Source: Planctomycetota bacterium
GTDB taxonomy: Bacteria > Planctomycetota > UBA1135 > GCA-002686595
DNA: 64,000 nucleotides
Direction of reading: 5' to 3'
Assembly: GCA_002686265.1 (NCBI GenBank)
Contig: NZBA01000050.1
Span: 62,001-126,000, forward strand
Made by a program: the position numbers and the translations under genes
Notes under the pieces: model-generated
Told to the model about the DNA's origin: nothing
The model's database searches: none
Seen by the model: only the letters and a program-made list of their open reading frames with translations
Part shown: one piece after another, positions 37,058 through 47,220 of the stretch
Layout: each line of letters starts with the position of its first letter
Position numbering within the stretch: the stretch's first letter is position 1

Positions 37058-38220
37058 GCGTCGCTCCAGAGCTTGATGGTGTCGGCGAAGGTTCCGGCCT
37101 GCTCTCGGATGGGCTGCAGCTGGGCGGTGTTCTCCGAGTACTTGAAAGAGGTGTAGGCGATGCCCTCCTCGTCGAGCACGGCCTGGAGCATCGGACGATC
37201 GAGCAGGGCTGGATCGCAGAAGCTGGGGGCGGCGAAGATCACGCCCTCCGCGCCGCAGCGTTGGACGCTGTCGACGAGCTGTTGGCCCTTGCGCTTGCCG
37301 TCGGCGACGTAGCGGCAGGGGGTCTCGTCGTCGGCGTCGATCCAGGCCCCGGCGATGGCCTCGAGGGGATCGCCCTCGGTCGGGATGTCGGGTCCGTACC
37401 AGCGCGTGACGAGCATCAGGTCGTCATCCACGACGTAGCAGCCGGCGTGCTCGAGGGTGCGGACCAGGCTCAGGGACGGCTGCTCGCAGAACGTGCCCGT
37501 GACGACGATGCGCGCGTTGTCGCGCAAGGCGCGGTCCTCGTCGCGCACTTCGGCGAGGTAGTGGGTCAGCATCTCGTTGTGCTCCTCGACCGGCAGGCGC
37601 ATCCCGGCACGCAGCAGGAGGTAGGTCTCGCTGGTCGGCACGCGCCAGGGTTCGGCGGCGCGCAGGTCGTAGAGCTCGCGCACCAGGCGCCGACTCGTGT
37701 TGTAGGCGGCGATCGATCCTCGCAGGTCGTCCTCGCTGACGTCGCGGCCGACGAGGCGCTGCAGCCGCGTCACGATCTCCGCGAGCATGTCGCGGTAGAA
37801 GACGCCCCCGACCTTCGGGTCGAGGTTCTGCGGGACGTCGAAGTAGATCGCTTCCTTGTCGGGGAACATCATCTTCCAGATGCCCGAGAGGTTGCGGATC
37901 ACATCGCAGGTCGAGGGGAACAGCACCCCGTCGAGGGCGTCGAGCTTGCCCCGCAAGCCGAGCTCGACGACCGAGCGCGGTAGGTGACAGATGTAGGACT
38001 GGAAGCAGGCGTCGCCGCGCACGATCTCGAGCTCCTCGCCGGCGCCGAGAATCCCGACCGGCAGGGCGCCGGCGGCGTGGATCAGCTCGCGGGGGATGTA
38101 GACCGGCAGGAAACCGACGGCCCTGCGGCCCTCCCCGGCGGCCTTCCACTCGCTCACGCAGGCGAGGTCGAGATCTTCGAGCAGGGCGTGGCAGCGGTCG
38201 ATGATCGGTGCTACGCCCAT
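37054..38220 (-). CDS. bcrC: Benzoyl-CoA reductase (class I) subunit C, 2-hydroxyacyl-CoA dehydratase fold
   Basis: AVGFLPVYIPRELIHAAGALPVGILGAGEELEIVRGDACFQSYICHLPRSVVELGLRGKLDALDGVLFPSTCDVIRNLSGIWKMMFP; VIFAAPSFCDPALLDRPMLQAVLDEEGIAYTSFKYSENTAQLQPIREQAGTF. Confidence 0.88.
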   Translation of the reverse strand: MGVAPIIDRCHALLEDLDLACVSEWKAAGEGRRAVGFLPVYIPRELIHAAGALPVGILGAGEELEIVRGDACFQSYICHLPRSVVELGLRGKLDALDGVLFPSTCDVIRNLSGIWKMMFPDKEAIYFDVPQNLDPKVGGVFYRDMLAEIVTRLQRLVGRDVSEDDLRGSIAAYNTSRRLVRELYDLRAAEPWRVPTSETYLLLRAGMRLPVEEHNEMLTHYLAEVRDEDRALRDNARIVVTGTFCEQPSLSLVRTLEHAGCYVVDDDLMLVTRWYGPDIPTEGDPLEAIAGAWIDADDETPCRYVADGKRKGQQLVDSVQRCGAEGVIFAAPSFCDPALLDRPMLQAVLDEEGIAYTSFKYSENTAQLQPIREQAGTFADTIKLWSDA

Positions 38221-38221
38221 G

Positions 38222-39007
38222 TCAGCGGTCCTCCCAGCGGGCGGGGCGTTTGGCCAGGAAGGCCTCGATCCCCTCGACGGCGTCGTGGGTCTCCATCAGT
38301 TCGCTCAGGTAGCGCTCCTCGAGATCCGCGAGGCCCTCCTCGAGATGGCGCCGGCGCGCGCGGCGCAGGGCGCCGGTGGCGTGGCGCAGGGAGCTGGCGC
38401 TGTGGGGCGCGAGGTGCGTCTCGGCCCAGTCCAAGGCGGCCTGCCGCGGGTCGTCTGTGACCTCCGACGCCAAGCCCATGGCGTGCGCCTCGGTCGCGTC
38501 GATGGCCCGGCCGCTGAGGAGCAGGTCCGCCGCGTGGGCCGCTCCCACGAGGGGTTCGAGCAGGAGCGAGCCGAGAGGCGCAAAGACGCCGAGGACGACT
38601 TCGGGTTGGGCGAAGGACGCGCCTGGGGCGGCGAAGATGCGGTCGCCGAGGGCCGCCAGTTCGAGCCCGCCGCCCAGGCAGCGGCCGCGCACCGAGACCA
38701 GGATCGGGATCTCGAGAGCCCACAGCTCCCGCGCCAGGGCGTGGAGGCCTGCCAGCATGGGCGCGACCTCGGCCGGCCGGTGCTCGACGACGCTGGCGCC
38801 GAAGCAGAAATCGTCGCCAACGTGGTCGAGCAGGATCGCCCGCAGGCTTCGGTTGGGGCCCAGGGTGGCCGCGGCGTCGCGCAGCTCCCGAGTCATCTCG
38901 GAGTCGATCACGTTCCCGCGGCCGCCGGCGAGGGACAGGCGTGCGAACTTCCCCTCGCTCAGGTGCTCGACGCGGATCGTCTCCCAGGTGCTGGTCTCCA
39001 TGGTCAT
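38222..39007 (-). CDS. dch: Cyclohexa-1,5-diene-1-carbonyl-CoA hydratase (enoyl-CoA hydratase family)
   Basis: Crotonase fold: KFARLSLAGGRGNVIDSEMTREL; ILVSVRGRCLGGGLELAALGDRIFAAPGASFAQPEVVLGVFAPLGSLLLEPLVG. Specific call rests on operon context with bcrCBAD/oah/had. Confidence 0.8.
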   Translation of the reverse strand: MTMETSTWETIRVEHLSEGKFARLSLAGGRGNVIDSEMTRELRDAAATLGPNRSLRAILLDHVGDDFCFGASVVEHRPAEVAPMLAGLHALARELWALEIPILVSVRGRCLGGGLELAALGDRIFAAPGASFAQPEVVLGVFAPLGSLLLEPLVGAAHAADLLLSGRAIDATEAHAMGLASEVTDDPRQAALDWAETHLAPHSASSLRHATGALRRARRRHLEEGLADLEERYLSELMETHDAVEGIEAFLAKRPARWEDR

Positions 39008-40149
39008 CACCCGTTCTCGCGCGCTGGACTGGCGGCGCACAGGGCGGGATCCGCGGGCGCATCGGAGGGGATGAGGGAGTCGATGAACTCGGGCGTCCAG
39101 CGTTCGCCGAGGGCGAGGCGCCGGCGCAGGTCCGCGAAGTCGACCTCGCGACGGCCCTTGGGGCCCTCGTTGAAGGCGCGGAATCCCGCCGCGGCTTCTC
39201 CGAGCATGTTGAGGCCCAGCCACGAGCGGTTGGTCTCGCGGTTGCGGTCCCACTGGACGAGCTTGTGCTTGCGCATCGACTCGATGGTCTTGCGCGTGCA
39301 GCCGGGGAAGGTGGCGGCGAGTTTCTTGATCAGGCCCGCGACAGCGGAATCGAGAGGGGCGAGGTCGATCTCTCCGGCGCGCAAGAGCGCCTTTCCGGCG
39401 GCCAGCTCGTCGCCGGTCTTCGGCAGGCCCCAGACCGGCTGTCCGCCCTCCAGCCAGCGGTCGGTGATGACCAGCGGGTTCGCCACGACCTCGCCGTCCA
39501 CGCGCAGAACGGGGACCGCCTCGGTGATCAGGCCGAACTGCACGGACTGGTAGGCGGTCCAGCTTTCGCACAGGGTGGCGGACTGCATGCCGCGCTCGAT
39601 GCCGACGAAGAGCGGCAGGAAGTCGGTCGATCCGCCGTCGGGCGCCGACCCGTGGCGCGGCCCGGCTTGCCCGAAGACGGCCAGGTCGCTGGCGACGGAG
39701 AAGTCGCAGGCCATGCCGATCTCCTGTCCGCCGGCGATGCGCATGCCGTTCACGCGGCAGATCACCGGGCGATCGCAGTGCAGGATCCCGGTGACCATGT
39801 CGTTGAACAGGCGCATGTACTGCAGGTACTCGTCGGGGCGCCCGGAGTAGTACTCGGCGTATTCGGCGGTGTTGCCGCCGGTGCAGAAGGCTCGTTCGCC
39901 GGCGCCGGTGAAGACCACCGCCGCCACGTCGCGCTCGTTGGACGCGCGCCGGAAGGCGTGGATCACGCCCTTGACGATCTCGGTCGTGTAGGAGTTGAAC
40001 TGGGCGGGGTTGTCGAGGGTGATCCAGGCGACGGACAGGCCGTCGGCGTCGGGGCAGGGGCGGTGTTCGTAGCGGACGCCCTCGCAGCCGTCGAAGCCGT
40101 CGACGAGGTCGTGGCTCTTGAACGCGGCGCTTTCGTGGTCCGTGGTCAT
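39007..40149 (-). CDS. oah: 6-oxocyclohex-1-ene-1-carbonyl-CoA hydrolase
   Basis: Long crotonase-family protein (380 aa) with DNPAQFNSYTTEIVKGVIHAFRRASNERDVAAVVFTGAGERAFCTGGNTAEYAEYYSGRPDEYLQYMRLFNDMVTGILHCDRPVICRVNGMRIAGGQEIGMACDFSVASDLAVFGQAGPRHGSAPDGGSTDFLP, matching the BamA/Oah pattern. Confidence 0.92.
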   Translation of the reverse strand: MTTDHESAAFKSHDLVDGFDGCEGVRYEHRPCPDADGLSVAWITLDNPAQFNSYTTEIVKGVIHAFRRASNERDVAAVVFTGAGERAFCTGGNTAEYAEYYSGRPDEYLQYMRLFNDMVTGILHCDRPVICRVNGMRIAGGQEIGMACDFSVASDLAVFGQAGPRHGSAPDGGSTDFLPLFVGIERGMQSATLCESWTAYQSVQFGLITEAVPVLRVDGEVVANPLVITDRWLEGGQPVWGLPKTGDELAAGKALLRAGEIDLAPLDSAVAGLIKKLAATFPGCTRKTIESMRKHKLVQWDRNRETNRSWLGLNMLGEAAAGFRAFNEGPKGRREVDFADLRRRLALGERWTPEFIDSLIPSDAPADPALCAASPARENG

Positions 40150-40159
40150 CGTTCGTTCC

Positions 40160-41254
40160 TCAGGGGATCAGGACGGGGCGGGAGGTGATCTGGTGCTCTC
40201 GGACGCCCTCGAGGACGCGTTGGACGTCGTCGAGGGGGAAGGTCTCGACGAAGGGGGCGACGGCGACGCGTCCTTCCAGCACGAGCTCGAGGGCAGGCGG
40301 GTAGAGCTCGGGTAGACAGCCCCAGTTGCCGCGCGCGGCGGCGTCGAAGGCCATCAGGTTGGCCAGGCGCAGGTCGATGGCATCGCGGGTGAAGCCGATC
40401 ACCGAGAGGTGCGCGCCGGGGCCGAGCAGGTTCCAGGCGGTCTGCTGGCCGGAGGGGTGGCCGGAGCACTCGAAGATGCGCCAGCCGTTGGGGCTGAGGC
40501 CGCGCTCGGCGGCGAAGGCTCGCACGCGCTTGCGCAGGCTGCGGGCGTCGTCGGCCGCGGGGTCGAGGCCGAGATCGAGGCCGTGCTCGGCCAGTCCCTC
40601 GCGGCGTGCGGCGTCGGGTTCGATGCCGACGACGACGGCGCCCTCGGCGTGGGCGATCTGGGCGCAGTAGCCGCCCACGCCGCCGAGGCCGATGACGATC
40701 GCGAGGTGGTTCTCGCCCAGCTCGGAGCGCTTGACGGCCTGGTAGGGTGTCGTCACGGCGTCGGCGATGACGCTCAACTCGGCCAGGGTGCAGTCTGAGC
40801 GTCCTAGAACCGCGCCTTCCGCGGCGCCCTCGCCGGGCACCGGGCACAGGCCTCGCGAGGGGACCAGGAGGTGGCTGGCGAAGCCGCCGGGGACGTCGTT
40901 GCCCGGCATGACCTGGGCGGCGCAGATCGGGCCCTGCCCGGCCGAGCACTCGGGGCACTCGCCGCAGGGGGTGACGGCGGGGACGATGACGGCTTGGCCC
41001 GCGGCGACCGGGGAGCCGTCGCCGGCGGCCTCGACCACCCCGGCGACCTCGTGGCCGAGGGCGAGGGGCAGGGGGTGCCGGGGGCGCACGCCGTCGAACA
41101 GGAATCCGAGATCGGTGTGGCACACGCCGCACCCCGCCACGCGCACGAGGGCTTGCCCGGGTTCGGGCGTGGGGAGGTCGAACTCGGTGCGGACGAGGGG
41201 CGCGCCGGGATCGGTCATTTCCCAGCGGAATCCGGTCGGCGTATCGGCGGTCAT
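40160..41254 (-). CDS. had: 6-hydroxycyclohex-1-ene-1-carbonyl-CoA dehydrogenase (zinc alcohol dehydrogenase family)
   Basis: CGVCHTDLGFLFDGVRPRHPLPLALGHEVAGVVE; structural Zn Cys cluster PCGECPECSAGQGPIC; IGLGGVGGYCAQIA; operon context. Confidence 0.87.
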   Translation of the reverse strand: MTADTPTGFRWEMTDPGAPLVRTEFDLPTPEPGQALVRVAGCGVCHTDLGFLFDGVRPRHPLPLALGHEVAGVVEAAGDGSPVAAGQAVIVPAVTPCGECPECSAGQGPICAAQVMPGNDVPGGFASHLLVPSRGLCPVPGEGAAEGAVLGRSDCTLAELSVIADAVTTPYQAVKRSELGENHLAIVIGLGGVGGYCAQIAHAEGAVVVGIEPDAARREGLAEHGLDLGLDPAADDARSLRKRVRAFAAERGLSPNGWRIFECSGHPSGQQTAWNLLGPGAHLSVIGFTRDAIDLRLANLMAFDAAARGNWGCLPELYPPALELVLEGRVAVAPFVETFPLDDVQRVLEGVREHQITSRPVLIP

Positions 41255-41404
41255 GGTTCTGGTGCGATGGAGGTGGGCATCACGAAAGCCTATTTGGTGA
41301 TGCGCAGATACGGTATATGGCGAGTATTCTCAGCGGTCCATGCGCAGGAGGGCGTAGGAGCGGCTGGCGAAAGGGCCCCCGGTGGGGGCTGGGCGGGCCC
41401 GTCG

Positions 41405-41905
41405 TCAGCCCCGTTGGGCGTCGCCGCCCTGGTGGGGGGGGGCGACGGGGGGGGGGGCGCCGGGCGTGGGGCCGGGGTAGCCGCTCTCGGGGCGTTCCTC
41501 GCAGAACTGGGCGGTGTCGGCCAGTGTCGTGCGCATCAACCGCTGCACGAGGTGTTCGCTGGCGACCTTCCAGGTGTCGTGGACGGGGCAGGCGCGGTCG
41601 TCGGAGCATTCCGCTTGCCCCAGGAAGCAGCGCCGCGAGCCGGTCAGGTTCTCTTGGGCGTCGACGATATCGAGCAGGGTCAGTTTCTCGGGTGCGACTG
41701 CCAGCCTGAAGCCTCCGCCGCGCCCGCGCTGGCTTTCGAGCACACCGCGTCCCACCAGCGGCCGCAGGAGTTTGGCCAGATACGGCGCGGGGATCCCCAG
41801 CTCCGCGCCCATTTCACGGGCCAGGAAGTACCCCTTCCCGTGGTGTTGGGCGAGGAAGGTGAGGGCACGGATCATGTGCTCGCTGGACTGGCTGATCGGA
41901 TTCAC
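41405..41905 (-). CDS. Rrf2-family regulator with three Cys (putative Fe-S) residues
   Basis: Winged helix SSEHMIRALTFLAQHHGKGYFLAREMGAELGIPAPYLAKLLRPLVGRGVLESQRGRGGGFRLA; Cys block RRCFLGQAECSDDRACPVHDTW. GTG start. C-terminal tail spans two long G runs and is uncertain. Confidence 0.87.
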   Translation of the reverse strand: MNPISQSSEHMIRALTFLAQHHGKGYFLAREMGAELGIPAPYLAKLLRPLVGRGVLESQRGRGGGFRLAVAPEKLTLLDIVDAQENLTGSRRCFLGQAECSDDRACPVHDTWKVASEHLVQRLMRTTLADTAQFCEERPESGYPGPTPGAPPPVAPPHQGGDAQRG

Positions 41906-42580
41906 GATTTATGGGTCCACAATACATGTTGAGCGCCGGGCCTGTCCAGGGGTGGGCAGCCGAGGTCCGGCCTCGGCTGCGCCGGACCGCCGGCGAGGGC
42001 CGGCCGGGATCGGGTGGCCCGCATCGGGCTGTTGGGCCTGAGGCGTGTGGGTCTCCGCGACCCTGAGCCTCTCCGGCTGTGGCACCGGCCGCAGTGGGAC
42101 TGCCCGTGGTGGAGGTCGGTAGCGTGGCCGTGCGTCTCGAACCGCGAGGGAGCGCCCCGCCACGAGCGGTCGATGCAGGGGTGTGCACGATGATCCTGGC
42201 GGCGGAAGCAGAGAGGGCTCGGGGAGGGTGGCCCGCAGACGAGCTCATGACTCACCGCGAGCCAGGCGCTGGCCGGGGTGCTGAGCCCCCCCGCCGGAGG
42301 TGACCGGGGATCAGCAGGTAGGTTGGCGCCGAGCGCAGCTCTCCGGAGCTGCGCTCGGCGCACGGATCGGGAAGGCGCGGAACCCCTGAGCTGTTCGCTG
42401 GAGGTTCGCGACGGGGGCGAGCCGCCAGGCGCACGTGGACGACGTCCCTCCCCAGGTCGATCCCGGCCCGCGAGAGGGAGGCTCCGCCGGGGCACGGGGC
42501 ATCGCGGAGGATCCGCGGACGCCACGAGAAGGAGGCACGGTCGAGAGCTGTGGATGAGAGCTGGGCGAGATCACAGGGCG

Positions 42581-42780
42581 ACCTTGGTGCCGTCCTTCCT
42601 CGAATTGCACTCTTCTGAGGAGGCCCCCGAGCAGCCGGTCTCCGTTCAGTCTCCGCCACTTGCGCTCGGCGGACCGAGCGAGCTCGAGAAACAGGGCCAT
42701 GCACGCGGGCGCGAGCCCGAGCCCTTCGCCCGCTTCGTGCGCAGGCGCACCGCCGCGAAGGGCGACTCGATGGGATTACC
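42581..42780 (-). pseudogene. C-terminal fragment of an IS256-family-like transposase, frameshifted
   Basis: Minus-strand frames read GNPIESPFAAVRLRTKRAKGSGSR and, after a frame change, ACMALFLELARSAERKWRRLNGDRLLGGLLRRVQFEEGRHQ, the characteristic IS256-type C-terminus; a stop lies just upstream. Confidence 0.6.
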
Positions 42781-43041
42781 TCATCCGCGCGCTCGGGGTC
42801 TATCAGATCGTCGGTACGGCCCGCTACGAACTCCCTCCGCCGCCTCTTCGAGGCCGCCCGGAGGGAGTTCGAAAACGGTCAGCGCCCGGCGGTCCGTGCG
42901 CCGAACGCATCGTGGGGGCGGAGCCAAGGCGCTGATCGGCCGCCTGCCGTGCCAGCAGGTGCCCGCTCACCAGGGCCGCGATCACCACGCTCGCGTCTCG
43001 CCCGCAAGACAGCCGCCGGCCGCGCGCCCTGCGAACGCGAA

Positions 43042-43117
<76 letters not shown>

Positions 43118-43221
43118 ACGCGAGCGCAGAGAATACCCCTGGGCAGGGGTGATGCAAGACCGGAACCTCTTTCGGCAGGGCAGGGCCGGAAGCTGCAGGG
43201 AAACGCGAGCGTGGGCGGGGC

Positions 43222-44171
43222 TCAGGGGGCGAGGAAGCCCTCGGCGGCGGGGTCGAATACGACGGGCTCGGCGGGCAGGAGCGAGAGGTCGACCGAAGGC
43301 AGGAGCTCGGCGGCAGCCAGAGGCTCGGGGCAGGCGAGGCCGCAGGACCGCGCGACCCAGGAGACGACGACGCGCGGGTCTACCCCCGCCTCGCGCAGGG
43401 CGGTCAGGGAGAGGTCGTCGGTGCGCTTCGCCAGGCGCCTGCCGTCGGGGCCGCAAACCAGGGGAACGTGATACCAGCGCGGCGAGGGAAGGCCCAGGGC
43501 GCGCTGCAACAACAGCTGGCGCGCCGTGCTCCTCATGAGGTCGTCCGCGCGCAAGACCGTGTCCACACCGCTGCGGGCGTCGTCGACGACCACCGCCAAC
43601 TGGTAGGCGATCTGACCGTCGCGTCCGCTGACCGGGAAGTCGCCGACCTCGGCGGCGACGTCGACGGCCTGACAGCCGAGCAGCTCGTCACGGAACGCCA
43701 CCGCCCCCGGCTCGACCCGCAGGCGCCAGGCCGCCGCGCCCCCGCCGTGGGCCCGGGCCTCGGCGAGGGACGCGAAACGGCCGCGGCAGGTGCCGGGGTA
43801 GGCGGCCGCTCCGTCGCTGGAGTGGGGAGCGCTCGCCGCCTCGCGCACCTCGCGCCGAGTGCAGACACAGGGGTAGAGCGCGCCCGCGGAACGGAGGCGT
43901 TCGAGGGCCGCGTGAAGGTGCGCGGCGCCCTCGCTCTGCAAGACGACGGGCCCGTCCCAGTCCAGACCCAACCACTCGAGGTCCCGCAGGCAGGCCTCAC
44001 CCAGGCCCGGACGCACGCGGGAGCGATCGAGATCCTCCAGCCGCAACAGACAGCGCCCACCGCGCGCGCGCACCTGCCACCAGGCCAACAGGAACGAGCG
44101 CGCGTGCCCCAGGTGCAAGAGTCCCGTGGGGCTGGGCGCCAGGCGCCCGGTCGGGGGCGCCGGAGCCGCCA

Positions 44172-44172
<1 letters not shown>
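43222..44172 (-). CDS. gluQ: Glutamyl-Q tRNA(Asp) synthetase
   Basis: GRLAPSPTGLLHLGHARSFLLAWW; LLRLEDLDRSRVRPG; CVCTRREVREA...YPGTCR Zn motif; LAKRTDDLSLTALREAGVDP; lacks a full anticodon-binding domain. Confidence 0.92.
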
Positions 44173-45629
<1,457 letters not shown>

Positions 45630-45710
45630 GGTTTCGGTCGATTCGGGGTGAAGTCGCGTCGTGCGGACGCGGAGATGAGAAGGGAAACGGCGAGAGGGAA
45701 TCGGGCGCGC

Positions 45711-46718
45711 TCAGTCGAGCGGTTTGCGCCCGCGGAGTGTGTACAGCGGCAGCCCGCCGCCGGGGAGGGCTTCCTGCCCCGGGGGGGGAGCCGGGCGGTA
45801 GCGATCATCGAGGGCTTCCATGCGCACGGCCTCGAAACCGGCGGCACTGAAGGCCGCGGCCACGGCCTGAGCGTCGATCCCCAGGTGACGGTCGCCGAGC
45901 TCGGCCGAGAGCCAGGCCTCGCGGTGCGGGTCGAGCTCGACGACGACCGCGGTACCGCCCGGGCGCAGGACGCGGAACACCTCCGCCAGGCAGCCGGCGG
46001 CATCGGGGAGGTGGTGCAGGACCATGGCGGCCACGGCGCCGTCGAGCTCGCCCTCGCCGATGGGCAGGGCGTCGAGGTCGCCCAGGCGCAGGTCCACCTC
46101 GGTCTCGCCGGGGTGCTCGGCCAGGCGCGCGCGCGCCTCCGCCAGCATTCCGGCCGAGCTGTCGACACACACGATGCGCGCGCACAGGCCGAGCATGGCG
46201 CGTGCGACGTAGCCCGTGCCGCAGCCGAGGTCGCCCCAGACCTGCCCGGCGGGCATCAGGCTGGCGACGGCCCGCTGGCGGGCCTGCCCGGAGGCGAACT
46301 CGATCCCGATCGTGTCCCAGCGCCCGGCGACGCGGTCGAAGAACTCGGGGTCGACCTCGCGCCGCTCGGCCACCACCTGACGCAGACGTTCGAGATCGGC
46401 GTGGTGCTCCCCGAGGTCCGCGGAGAGGGCTCCCCAAAGACGGGCCGCCAGATTCCCGGTGCCTCCGGTGGCGGACTCGAGCCCCAGGCGCAGGAAGGTG
46501 CTGGTGCCCGCGTGGCGTTCAGCCAGGAGGTCGTGCTCGCGCAGGACGCGCAGGTGGTTGCTGACGCGGCTCTGAGCCAAGGCCAGGGTGCGTGAGAGCT
46601 CACCGACCGAGAGCTCCTCGCGCTCCAGGAGGCGCAGGATGCGCAGACGGATGGGATCTCCCAAAGCCCGCAGGAGAGCCGTCGGCAGGTCGTTCCGGGT
46701 TTCCACCGGCTTGATCAT
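45711..46718 (-). CDS. ArsR-family HTH regulator fused to a class I SAM methyltransferase
   Basis: LLRALGDPIRLRILRLLEREELSVGELSRTLALAQSRVSNHLRVLREHDLL, then GQVWGDLGCGTGYVARAMLGLCARIVCVDSSAGMLAEA...MVLHHLPDAAGCLAEVFRVLRPGG. Confidence 0.9.
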   Translation of the reverse strand: MIKPVETRNDLPTALLRALGDPIRLRILRLLEREELSVGELSRTLALAQSRVSNHLRVLREHDLLAERHAGTSTFLRLGLESATGGTGNLAARLWGALSADLGEHHADLERLRQVVAERREVDPEFFDRVAGRWDTIGIEFASGQARQRAVASLMPAGQVWGDLGCGTGYVARAMLGLCARIVCVDSSAGMLAEARARLAEHPGETEVDLRLGDLDALPIGEGELDGAVAAMVLHHLPDAAGCLAEVFRVLRPGGTAVVVELDPHREAWLSAELGDRHLGIDAQAVAAAFSAAGFEAVRMEALDDRYRPAPPPGQEALPGGGLPLYTLRGRKPLD

Positions 46719-46787
46719 TCCATCACGATACGCTGATGAAGAGCCCTTCCCAAGCCGCGAGCCGGTTTTTTTTCTGGGAAAGGGCGC

Positions 46788-47204
46788 TCAGGGCAGCTCG
46801 CCGAGGTCGAGGCGCCACTCGAGGGCGACCTCGCACTCGATCCAGGCTCCGTTTCCGGCCTCCTCGTTCCCCGCGAGGGGCCCGGCGCGCCAGGGCGACC
46901 CCGCGTCGCCCTCGGGAGGGGCGGCGAGGACCGCGCCGACGAACTCGAAGCGGAGGCAGTAGCGGTGCAGGCCGTCGCCGTCGCGCCCGAGGTGGCAAAG
47001 GTCGCTCTCGCGCCCGGGATCGATGCCGAGAGCTTCGAGCTCGGCGCGCCGCGTCGGGTCGAGGGCTTGGTCGCGTTGGGCGGCGTAGTTGCGGCAGGCG
47101 TCGCAGCCGCAGACGTCGGCGGCCGGGGGGCGGGCCCGGGCGGCGCGTCGGCCGGCCGCCGGGTCGCAGCGCACCGTCCAGCCTGCGACCGAGCGCTCTT
47201 CCAT
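46788..47204 (-). CDS. Hypothetical protein with CGCDACRNYAAQRD motif
   Basis: 138 aa; VCGCDACRNYAAQRDQALDPTRRAELEALGIDPGRESDLCHLGRDGDGLHRYCLRFEFVG appears folded/conserved. Confidence 0.6.
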   Translation of the reverse strand: MEERSVAGWTVRCDPAAGRRAARARPPAADVCGCDACRNYAAQRDQALDPTRRAELEALGIDPGRESDLCHLGRDGDGLHRYCLRFEFVGAVLAAPPEGDAGSPWRAGPLAGNEEAGNGAWIECEVALEWRLDLGELP

Positions 47205-47220
47205 CAGGAAAGCGGTGCGC

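Noticed and set aside
42311-42580. Continuation of the IS256-like ORF beyond RRVQFEEGRHQ
   Set aside because: Downstream translation loses family character; likely non-coding sequence past the true transposase end.
45630-45710. SAH riboswitch upstream of ahcY
   Set aside because: Only 81 nt available and no recognisable SAH-riboswitch core sequence.
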